Of a stretch of 64,000 nt of DNA, positions 12,384-21,844 are shown in pieces. Each line of letters opens with the position of its first letter. Within the stretch, counting starts at the first letter, position 1. The DNA lies in the NCBI GenBank assembly GCA_003008705.1, contig PDUO01000016.1, positions 1,975-65,974 of the forward strand. Direction: 5' to 3'. The translations under genes and the position numbers were made by a program. This DNA is from Pezicula radicicola (lineage: Eukaryota; Ascomycota; Leotiomycetes; Helotiales; Dermateaceae). The notes under the pieces are model-generated. The model worked only from the letters and a program-made list of their open reading frames with translations. It did no database searches and was not told where the DNA came from.

Positions 12384-14171
12384 ATGGCATGCAAAGTAGG
12401 GCCTGGGTCTCTTTCCAAGCGCGGGGAAGAGAACATCATCTACAATGAAGCATGGCGGGAGATGCGAAAAGCTCTTGCGAGACCGTATAACAAGGAAACC
12501 AATCCAAATGGAATGTACGTAAATTGCTGTTGCTCTAAACTACTAGCAGTAAACTTACATAACTCTGATCTCTTTAGGATCAACATCTCCCTTGCTGAGA
12601 ACTATCTCATGCATGAAGAGCTGGCAAAGTACATGGAGAGTAATGTATGTCAAGCCTCAATATGTCTATTCCCCAAAACTAAGAAAAGTAAAACAGTTCA
12701 AAGTGGACACATTCCAACATTTCACTTATGGAGGTGGTTCGAACGGCTCAAAACGCCTCTTGAAAGCCATGGCAAGCTTCTTCAACTCACATTTCCACCC
12801 ACTTCAGCCCGTTGACGAAAGCCAATTCATCGTCACAGCAGGCGTAGCATCTCTAATAGATTCAATTACATGGTGTCTCTGCAATGATGGAGAAGGCATT
12901 CTGCTTCCACAACCTCTCTATACTGGATTCAAGATCGATATTACCTTGCGGTCTCGTGGGAAGATACTTCCTGTGTCTTTCCAGTTCGACGATCGAGAAT
13001 ATTCGACAAGTAATGTTTTTGATCCTCAGTTGAATCGGCTGGCTATGGAGAGGGCGCTTAAGAAATATACGGACGAAGGTATCAAGGTTCGAGCTGTTAT
13101 GATTGCAAAGTAAGTCAACGCCAAATAGCGAGATGAATATGTCTGTCTGACAGGCGGTAGTCCTCATAACCCTCTTGGTCGATGTTATGTAAGTTAATCA
13201 AAAACGAAATAGATATGAATATTACTAACCCAAAGTATTGATAGCCCGAGGAAACAATCAAAGAACTACTTCGATTTTGCAACGAGCACGATCTTCACTA
13301 CGTCTCGGATGAGATTTATGCCAATTCAGTCTGGTCCAATCGCGACTATCCAGACGCAACTCAGTTTAAATCTATTCTGGCTATTGATGCCAAGGATATC
13401 ATTGATCCAAGAAAGATGCATATCATGTACGGCCTGAGCAAAGATTTCTGTGCGAATGGGATGCGACTTGGTATTTTACATACGCGTAGCCAGGCTATGT
13501 ACGAAGCTGTCAGCAGTGTTAAGTATGCTGTAGCTTCAAAATTAGTTGACTTATATGGGTAGATGTTCGACTAATACGTATCTTATAGTCTATTCTCTTG
13601 GCCACCATATCTTACGCAAGATATCTGGGCAGCAATATTAGAAGATGAAAAGTTTCTCTCCTCATTCATCGATACAAACAATCAGCGATTAGAGCAAGCT
13701 TACTACCGGTTCACTTCATTTCTTGACGAATTGAACATACCATACATGAAAGGCGGGTAAGTTGCAATCCGTTCTTACGTGCGACGCGTCGAAATAAGCC
13801 TCAATGGCTCGAAAACTCCTGCTTTGCTCGGATCATGACACATAGTGAATACATCAAAGCTAACTGACTCTTTTATTTCAAATAGAAACGCTGGCTTCTT
13901 CCTCTGGCTGCATCTTGTTCGCCCTGGGAACCATCTCAAGAATGACTCAGTTCAGGTGGTCAAGGACAACCTTGTAAAAGCATGCTATGAAAGAGGCGTC
14001 TTCATCCGCGATGGCAACGTGTACTTTCCCGAAGAGAAGGAAGATGGATGGGTTCGCCTCACTTTCACACTAGATCCTGATGTATTGAAGGTGGCTTTGG
14101 AGAGATTGAAAGCATCTCTTGTGGCTGTTGGATTGCTCAAAGAGCAAGGTCTCCCGGAAGGCGCACTATAA
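12384..14171 (+). CDS. ACC synthase-like PLP aminotransferase (class I/II)
   Basis: Seven exons by eye (12384-12514, 12578-12644, 12697-13109, 13161-13188, 13245-13522, 13589-13756, 13886-14171) give 456 residues in one continuous frame. Introns run 51-129 nt with good GT..AG ends; one has TTACTAAC upstream of its acceptor. Fold-type I aminotransferase landmarks appear in order: an N-terminal SLAENYLM block, GGSNGSKRL, MIANPHNPLGRCY (cofactor-binding Asn), SDEIYANS, YGLSKDF with the PLP-binding lysine near residue 279, and GWVRLTF carrying the substrate-carboxylate Arg. Fungal members are called 1-aminocyclopropane-1-carboxylate synthase-like, but many are not true ACC synthases; relatives occur in secondary-metabolite clusters. 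The gene is convergent with a Zn2Cys6 regulator. Substrate unknown; the gene looks intact. Confidence 0.9.
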
Positions 14172-14480
14172 TTAGGGAGAGGTAAAATATATCGATTTTG
14201 GCATGGAGCATTTAAAGAATCTTTCTCGATAGACCGGAAAGGTAGACCCCAGCTGCTATAGAATTGATAGACAAAAGTTTTTGGGAGCCTGATGTTTCTA
14301 GCCGAAACTCTGCACAGATGGTGCCAACCATATAGGGTTTGCATAACAAGTAGATATATATGTGCTAATTGAACCTGCTTCAGTTTTCTGCTGTTCTTGA
14401 GCCAATGCAGAAGGGACCGGTGGTGTGAACACAATGATAATCTTCTCCGTCCTGCATGCTCGACGACAAATTATGCAACG
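14172..14480. other. Convergent intergenic spacer
   Basis: About 310 bp lie between two convergent stop codons and should hold both 3' ends. No defined polyadenylation signal or gene is recognisable. Confidence 0.4.
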
Positions 14481-16584
14481 TTAAGCGATATAGGAGTCTT
14501 CCGCAAGATCCCAATCCATATCAAAATTTGGATTGTCGTATGGTGGTACATATAAAGAGTCACGGAAGCTTAGAGGACTGCTTTCTGTAGCCTGGAAGAG
14601 ATTAATTGAGGAGAACGCGTCAAGAAGTGGCCCATCAGCAAACATCAACCTCTTGATCTTTTCCGATGTGTCTACTTCACTCACAGTGTGAGTCCTGTCA
14701 AACGATCCCAGGTTGTACACCGTAGCTACCTCTTCCATAATGGGCCGAAGATATCGAGCACAGATCTCTGATACCCTCCAGTGCTCTCCTATGTTCTCTA
14801 AAAGGGTTAAACACCCAGGAATAACCACCGAAATGGAATGGAGTATGCGAGGAGCGACAGGCGTTTGATTTCGGGCGAGCCAGCAGGCATCCATGAGCAG
14901 AACAGCTGCGCCGTATGCCATGATCATTCCCTCCCAAGCATAGAATAAAGTCCGATGCTTTGCATCTGTTTGGACCCCTCCAATAATCTTCTGGCATTCA
15001 TCAATATATATTTCTTGGTCCTCGATACTGCGAAGCCATAGACGTGGTGTCGGTCGATGGATCTTGGCCCTCAGATAATGATATTGGACGTGTCGATACT
15101 CGAGCAGACTAGACTCAGCGAATTGATGGGATTTATCATACCACAACTCAAGCTGAGATGCAACATCCTGCAGCCATGCAGCCATTCCCATTTCACGAAG
15201 CCGCGGTGTGTCTTCAACGAGGTGAAGTACTCTGTGAACTTCGGTTTCTAGGCGTCTGTACGTATATATATGATTTGCAACTGTCTGTTTCAGGATCTCG
15301 TTGCTGATTGCAGCAACTGGTGTTGAGGGAATTTCCGAAGGAAGAGGAATCTGTAGAATATTGTCAACGGTGTAGCTTCGAGAATACATATTGAGGCCTA
15401 CATTTAGCATAATTATTTCCTCTGGAAATGGTAAGGGAAGTCTTAGCATATTGGAAAGGGTCCGTCCCATATTATACGTCACCCAAAACAATCTTGACCG
15501 GATCTCTTCTTGCTCAACGCCGAATGTACCTTCATGCTGCTCAAAAAGCCCTAGATCAAGAACAATTCTTGTTGCATTGTCAATGCATGCCCATGTGTCC
15601 AGAACCTCAGGATTCATGAGTGCGTAGTGCGCTAAGAGAAGGGATATTTGGAGGCTTTCAATGTCATCGATATCGATAAGCTGTTCAAGGTGTTCCAGCG
15701 CAGAAGAATAGAAGGAGTAAGATGCCGCTCTAGCATGAGCTTCAGCTCTCCAAGTCAAAGTAAGCGATGAGATCGCGAAGACTATCAAGACGATGAAGTG
15801 ATCCAAATGGCTCAGGTTAGGCTTGGTATTGCCATTCGATCCTTTGCTAGTGTCTTGCACATTGGATTGTGCTTCAACTACTCGCTCCACGGCTGCTCGC
15901 AACCACTGTTCAGTGACGATGGGATATTGAGGTAAATGAAAATTAACATAACTTTTAATCATATGAGTCACTGCCAGCATCGGCACATCTTTCAAGATTC
16001 TACCTGGCTCTTTGGACTGCTGACCTGAGCCTCCTTGTTTAAGCTGCTGTTCCGAAATCTCCAGATCCTCTGGATTGTATTGTCGAGCTATGGCCAAAGG
16101 TGGCAATGAGGATTGTAGGAATATGGTTGAGGAGATGGAGGAAGCGAAGAATGATCTTGAACGAGGAATTCCGATAGAAACGGTAGCTTTGGCAATCCCT
16201 AACGCTAGATCCTGATCAACCCGCAGTTGAGCTCTTCGAGACTGCTCGAGTTGGGCCTCGAGTTCTGCTATCTGACATTCTAGAGATCTGACCAAACTGT
16301 GTGTCATAGGAATCAGTGTCAAGAGTGATGTTTAATGATGAGAAACAACCTCAGAGCGACCAAACCTTCTTGGGACTTCCTGTCCAGAAATAGCATCATA
16401 ACCTTGGCACTCTACTTTTGCCTGTAGGCAGGGAGTGCATGCTGGGAATTTGAAGTCACACTAACAGCATGATCAATACTGGCGATGGTTCAGGACCTTA
16501 GCTTCATACCTTCGTCTTTCGCCTTCTACATCTCGAGCAGACTTTGGATGCCCTTCTGTTAAGCGTAGCAGGTTGATCTTGCAT
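14481..16584 (-). CDS. Zn2Cys6 transcription factor
   Basis: Three exons (16584-16510, 16460-16366, 16296-14481) encode 661 residues. The short first exon starts MQDQPATLN and carries KVCSRCRRRKTK; the 49-nt intron splits the zinc cluster. Cysteines at 16, 19, 26, 33, 36 and 43 fit CX2CX6CX6CX2CX6C exactly. A Pro-Arg linker and a short coiled coil (LECQIAELEAQLEQ) follow, the usual dimerisation element. A long, mostly helical middle region fits the fungal-specific factor domain. The donor of intron 2 (GTTTGG) is weak, but joining there restores the usual PRS linker. It is a nuclear DNA-binding regulator; targets are unknown. It is divergent from a second Zn2Cys6 gene 330 bp away and convergent with the aminotransferase gene, a plausible target. 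Confidence 0.88.
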
Positions 16585-16914
16585 TGAAGACTAGGGCCAC
16601 GGTAGTGGATATAGCATATGGAATTGCAGTGGCTGCTGGCCAAAGGTTCGTCACGAAGCAGATTCATGAATTGTGTTGTAGTGGTGTAGAAGGCAAAACA
16701 GATGAAGAAGACGACCGGGGATGCCACTCCGGGTGTGTATAGAGTAATGCTGGTGTGTCCCAGTGGATGCCAAGCCGGCACTGATTCTGATGAGTAATCC
16801 GACTGTTGTCGTGTGGACAAGGAAGATTAGGTACTCTCTGGCTGTCTCTATTGCTGCTACAGTACCTTCAACACCTTGCTTCAAACCCCGAGTATTGGCA
16901 CTGTATACACCGTG
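16585..16914. promoter_or_regulatory. Shared bidirectional promoter of two regulators
   Basis: The ATGs of the two divergent Zn2Cys6 genes are 330 bp apart, so this interval must contain both promoters. It holds several CGG/CCG triplets, including the CGG-N10-CCG site listed separately. No functional element is proven. Confidence 0.5.
16716..16731. promoter_or_regulatory. Candidate Zn2Cys6 site CGG-N10-CCG
   Basis: CGG at 16716-16718 and CCG at 16729-16731 are separated by exactly ten bases, forming an inverted pair of half-sites. Dimeric Zn2Cys6 factors bind such pairs, with spacing deciding the factor (Put3 uses N10). It lies midway between two divergent Zn2Cys6 genes, so auto- or cross-regulation is possible. 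This is inference from one short site and could be chance. Confidence 0.35.
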
Positions 16915-18687
16915 ATGATACAGACTTGTACTCGCTGTCGTAGTCGCAGAGTCAAGGTCAGTTGCTGGAAATCTTGACCTTCAAAATTGTCTTGTGGTAA
17001 CATTGAAACCCTCGCAGTGCGACACAAACCTGCCTTCATGTGGCAACTGTACGAAGGGAGACCTGACTTGTACCTTCTTCGACAATGTATTGAAAGAAGA
17101 ACTTCCTCGGAGGTCTGTGAATAGCTTGCTACCTTATACTTCGCTTTCATGTCCGACTCACTGCGATTCGACAGCTACATCAAAGAACTGTATGACCAGA
17201 TAAACGATTTGAAGAGCCGACTCGAAGCGCAGCAGCGTCATCAGTCCGTGTAGGCTTTCACTCATCCGTTCCTCGCTTATCGCATCCAAGAGCTAATGAA
17301 ATTTAAATCAAGGTTATCTCCTCAACGACAAAGGGTGTCGGTTCTCCAGGATGGGCCTTCGTTCTTTGTTCGCCGTCCCAATTGTGGTCCTCAGTATTCC
17401 TTTCTCCAGACATCGCCATGCTCACTCATCGCTCAAGCAACCATGCAAGGTCTAGCAGTTCCCCCGAGCAGTGATGTAGGAAGTATAGGTATTATCGAGG
17501 ACTGCGTGGACCCATGCGTGGCTTCAACCATTAACAAAGCAAGCCTGACGCCGCCAATTATTCGCACTCTCTTAATGCACTACAGTCAATTCATATGGCC
17601 AAGTTATCCAATCCCACTAGAAAAGTTCCAGCAGAAAGATAATGATTTGAGATTACATCGGCTGCCTTTGATTTCCAGATTCAATATACTCATCACATGT
17701 GCTATTGCCGCCATTCATAAGAGCTACCGGCAAAGAAGCTGGATCAACACGGGGCGACTATGCCGAGAATGGGCAGAAGAGTTGGCTGGATCGCTTGTAT
17801 GTGAGCGCGGAGGACATACCCTTGTCACATTCATGTTACTCCTGGTCTATGAACTGGTAGACCCAAGTCGTGGTATGATCTGGGAGTTTCTTGGCTGTGC
17901 AATTCGAACTTCTTTACAGCTTGGCTGGCATCGCACAGAGTACCAAGATTACCCGATCTCTTTGGAAGAAAGCTCTACTCATGCAGACTATGATATTTCA
18001 GACCGGCTACATGTCATGTCTACACTGCAATCAATCCACGCGTGAGTAAAACATGGGCTCTTTGATCTAAGCTAAGTGGTAGACAGGCCACTAAGAGTGA
18101 TATTCAATCGACCAAGCATGCTCGACAATTTTACAACAAAGTGTAAATCGCAAGATGATGCGATAATGAAGAACTATTTACAGCTCACTTCAAAACTGTT
18201 CAGCTCGAAAGGTCTAGCGACACAGCAAACATGTCCCAATTCCGAGCAGATATTGATACTTATTCGGTTATTAGATGGTTACCCACAAGATCACCCGCAT
18301 GTCCAGCAGTCATGGGTACTGTTCCTGCCAATCTGCATCATCCATGAACCATGTCCTCTCTGTACTTCTGGATTTCACGAGCAGGCATTACAGATTTGTC
18401 GATTCAGAAATATCGTTTTGCAGGCAGCTTTTGACAATATCTCCTCACTTCACACTAATGTAATTCAGAAACGGGCATTTGTACCGCCATTGATGGCAAG
18501 CACACAAGCTCTCACAGCTGGCTGTGCTGTCATAATGGGCATCAAACGAGGGTGGGTTCAGGATACAGCTAACGAATATTCGAAGGTATTGCTGAAGTGT
18601 ACAGAGATCCTGACATTCCACCAATCGCTTTGGAATGGGGGCATGGGTTTCTGTGCTATGTGGCGTGCTTTGTATAATGCCTTATAA
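16915..18687 (+). CDS. Zn2Cys6 transcription factor
   Basis: Five exons (16915-16956, 17018-17112, 17175-17247, 17293-18041, 18087-18687) give 519 residues. The tiny first exon encodes MIQTCTRCRSRRVK, and the 61-nt intron cuts the zinc cluster at the same place as in the divergent neighbour. Cysteines 5, 8, 15, 22, 25 and 32 fit CX2CX6CX6CX2CX6C. After the LPRS linker comes a coiled coil (IKELYDQINDLKSRLEAQQ). The rest matches the fungal-specific transcription factor domain, with TPPIIRTLLMHY near its start and AIRTSLQLGWHR in the middle. The third intron (donor GTGTAG at 17248) is the least certain. Ligand and targets unknown. Paired divergent regulators often flank a cluster they control. 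Confidence 0.82.
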
Positions 18688-18792
18688 GAGGACAAATTAG
18701 CACTAGGTGATGGCAGAATGATTCGTGCAATCTTCTCATCAACCACACTCCAAATATTCGAGTTTGCTTTTTCATAGTCGATACGAGTTATG

Positions 18793-18828
18793 CATGTACG
18801 CTCATACATGTACGCTCATACATGTACG
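18793..18828. repeat. 14-bp tandem repeat at a gene-fragment junction
   Basis: The unit CATGTACGCTCATA is repeated at 18793-18806 and 18807-18820, with a third partial copy at 18821-18828. It abuts the point where recognisable monooxygenase sequence begins, so it may mark a recombination or slippage junction. Confidence 0.85.
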
Positions 18829-19337
18829 GTCGACGAGTGACAAGACAATTACAACTCTGGGAGACAGACTCTACTGCTTATGCTAGTCTGATGGCTCTAG
18901 ATATGCAAAAATTCATGACAAATGGAGGACCACCAGCACTAGTTCGTAACGGCAAAACTTTCGGGTCGTTACACGTAATTTCGGCGTATGGAATCAAGGT
19001 CATTCTGAAGTTGCAGCGAGCGAATATCTGTAGCCTGGCACCAAAGCAAGAGGCTCTGGACGCTTTCACTCAATACTGCAATTAGGTTATTGCAGGGACG
19101 ACATTTTCTGATAACTGCAGAAGCTGGTACAAGAACAATGAGACGGGGAGGATGAGAGCTGTCTATGCAAGGAGCGCTTTGCATTATATGGCGATGCTTG
19201 ATGCCCCAACGTGGGAGGATTACTTGATTGAATATACAAACCAAGGAAATATGTTTACATTTCTGGGCCGCGTTTTTGTCAAGGACCAACGATACCTGGT
19301 GCTGACTTGGCCTTTTATGCCAAGACGGAGAACATAG
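18822..19337 (+). pseudogene. C-terminal remnant of a flavin-dependent (Baeyer-Villiger-type) monooxygenase
   Basis: One frame carries the C-terminal third of a fungal FAD monooxygenase of the kind annotated as sterigmatocystin-type or Baeyer-Villiger enzymes. It includes KLQRANICSLAPKQEALDAF, SDNCRSWYKNN and YTNQGNMFTFLGRVFVKDQR. The two FAD- and NADPH-binding Rossmann motifs are absent; nothing upstream supplies them. An in-frame TAG at 19083-19085 interrupts the fragment, and the frame resumes at once with VIAGTTFSDN. It is therefore truncated at its 5' end and carries a nonsense mutation. It sits just behind a Zn2Cys6 gene in a region with other dead enzyme genes. Confidence 0.65.
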
Positions 19338-19911
19338 ATCTTCTATTGCTGAAGTACAACAAGTCAGTGATGCTAAATATATTGCTCTTTAAAGCCCATA
19401 CATAGCTGCTATACATTCGTTCCGACACGATGACAATGTCTTCTCATGTATAGGTACTTTGGTACTAACGACCAAAACCCATGAAAGCCTGCACTATCGG
19501 CAAGCACCTCCACACCAGGAGGCCAACCAACAAGCCAAAGATCAGCAGAGGTAGAAGAGTCGAAGGTCGATCATAACTGAAATTCGAGCTAAGTGCCTTA
19601 TCCACGCAGAAATCCGGAGGAACAAATCAGAGGAGCAGCATTAGCAGCGTCGCGTAGATCACCGAGCATGCTCGCGATTTTCCGTCTTCTCGCTAAATTA
19701 AGTAGCGATCAAGGATAGCGCCTAGTGCGCTTCCCCTCTTTGTGATATCAGAGTAAGTAGGTATATAGGTAATATTTATGCTTACAAGCTGACACTTGAC
19801 GCCTCTACCTTGAGGTCTTTATTCTCTCTCATTGAAATTTCCATCGCGAACACAGAGTCGCCAATAACACTGCATCACCACTCCATAACAACTCACATAC
19901 TAGCGACTAAA
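19338..19911. other. Intergenic region upstream of the aldolase gene
   Basis: No coding frame with support. The frame of the aldolase gene is open from 19810, but those codons are composition-biased and precede a better ATG. The interval presumably holds the aldolase promoter and 5' leader. Confidence 0.4.
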
Positions 19912-20721
19912 ATGGCAACAGAAATAACAACACAGGTAGAGGTTGAATCCTTACGACCGAAGGAATACTTCGACCAACGCTCAGCGCAAGAAATGGCTCA
20001 AAATCTCCAATCCGTCTCCCGGACCCTCCAAGAAACCATGGCAGCAGCATGCCGACTCATCGCCTTGAAACAAGAAGACGCCGGTTTGGCAGGCCAAATC
20101 AGTGCGCGTTCATCACGGGGCGAAGGGTTTTACTGGACACTCCGTTTCGGACTCGGATGGGATGAAGCGAAGCCAGAGGATTTCATTGAAGTGGATAAAG
20201 ATCTTGTCACAATTTCCGGCACGGGGATGGCTAATCCAGCAACGCGATTCCATCTCTGGGTCTATGCAGCGCGCAAAGACGTACAGAGCATCATCCACAC
20301 GCACTCCCCGTGGGTACAACCGCTCGTGGCGGCAAGACAGCCGCTGGTAGTGTGCCAGATGGACATGACGCTGTTCTGGGATGACTGTGCATTCCTGGCT
20401 GACTGGCCCGGGGTGCCAATTGCAGATCAGGAGGGCGTGATCATCACGGGTGCATTGGGTGACAAGCGATCAATTCTGTTGGCGCATCATGGGATGTTGA
20501 CGGCGGGAGTGAGTGTGCAGGAGGCTGCGTATCTTGCTGTGAGTCTGGATCGAGCATGCAGGACGCAGGTCAGGGCGAGTGTTTTTGGACCGTTGAAGCC
20601 TGTTGATGCTGTGTTGGCGAAGGAGGCGCATGATTATTTGCTAAGGGAAAGAATTGTGAATGCGACGTTTGACTATTGGTTTAGGCAGACGAAGCCTGTT
20701 GCTCCGCTTGCTTTTGCTTGA
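19912..20721 (+). CDS. Class II aldolase/adducin-domain protein
   Basis: A single exon encodes 269 residues. The ATG at 19912 (context CTAAAATGG) is preferred over the longer open frame, because family homology begins shortly after it. The class II aldolase/adducin fold (PF00596) is shown by a central IIHTHSPW, whose HxH supplies two zinc ligands, by SGTGMANP near the start of the domain, and by LLAHHGML, which supplies another histidine. Bacterial relatives cleave fuculose- or ribulose-phosphate. Fungal members of this size are mostly of unknown substrate and are sometimes cluster-associated. It stands alone on its strand, beyond the monooxygenase remnant. The gene is intact; the reaction is uncertain. 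Confidence 0.9.
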   Translation: MATEITTQVEVESLRPKEYFDQRSAQEMAQNLQSVSRTLQETMAAACRLIALKQEDAGLAGQISARSSRGEGFYWTLRFGLGWDEAKPEDFIEVDKDLVTISGTGMANPATRFHLWVYAARKDVQSIIHTHSPWVQPLVAARQPLVVCQMDMTLFWDDCAFLADWPGVPIADQEGVIITGALGDKRSILLAHHGMLTAGVSVQEAAYLAVSLDRACRTQVRASVFGPLKPVDAVLAKEAHDYLLRERIVNATFDYWFRQTKPVAPLAFA

Positions 20722-21844
20722 GCCTTTGATCGTTTCAAGAGAAGTAACAAGACTTCATTCAGATAATGAGTCCAGCATGGCAGAGAGTAGGTATACTCAG
20801 CACACTGACCGAGAGTCTTGATTAAGTTCAAAGAAGGTTATAAAGTCTTCATACTTCGTACACGTAGTTGTTGTATTCAAAACCCAACTACAATATCAAT
20901 CAACCTATCTTTAAAGGTTTTAGACAACTTGTTCACGATATACGCATTCAAGAAAACTTCAATTCTATTTCCCGGATGCGATACCTATAGCTCTATTATG
21001 ACAGACACTTTCGTAGAATCTGTGACAATCACACCCATGGAGATATCTTAGTTTTATCTGGTGTAAACTAGGTAAAAAGGCCCGGGAAGTAGATTTTGTT
21101 ATGTCGAAAGGTCGGCCTACTATCCTAAGCGCGATACTGGCGATACCGATGGTACACTCAACAAGTTTAAATACTAATATTATAACATCTAGTCCACAAG
21201 ACCTGAATCAATTTTCCTTAAACATATTTTCCCTTAAGTTAGGCGGAATTTGATTTCTATCCCTTTAATAAGGACCCATAAGCGAGGTACAGGCTGCAAG
21301 CGACGTAAAATGCTCTTGGCGATCAGCGTAAATCCGACAATTTTCAATCATTAAGGTAGGCAATGGATACATAGATGGTAATACCTGTATTTAGACTGCC
21401 TGAAATTCAGAATAGTGTAGTGCTGTCCCGCTAGTCTGTCTATACATGTTACAATGCTGTACTTAATAAAATCAAGTAACTAGTTTCTTACTAAGTACTG
21501 TTATCAGGCCTAGGTAAGTCTAAATGCTACATTCTCAAGAAATGAGGCAGCAATCAAGCAGAGAATATTAGCAACCGTATGAATAAAGACGAACCAAAGA
21601 TGGTTTAAATCTGGCTATTATTTCGAAAGGGAATTTCCGAAGCAAATATCTCAGGCAGTGTGCTTTATATACTCTGTAGTGATTGATTTTATTGACTGTT
21701 TTCTTTTTAGTCATAAGTATGGCTCCAAAGCCTGTAATTCTCTACGACAGCTAAGTGACCAATTTCTGTCTCAATGGCAATCCAACGCCGTAGAATGCCT
21801 AATATGTACAAAATTATTAGGGAATGGGTCTGCCCTTTTGGCAA
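20722..21844. other. Gene-free interval with AT-rich patches
   Basis: This 1.1-kb stretch contains only short motif-free frames (77 and 98 codons). Parts around 20820-21240 and 21420-21600 are AT-rich and may be mildly RIP-affected repeat sequence. No terminal repeats or RNA gene seen. Confidence 0.4.
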
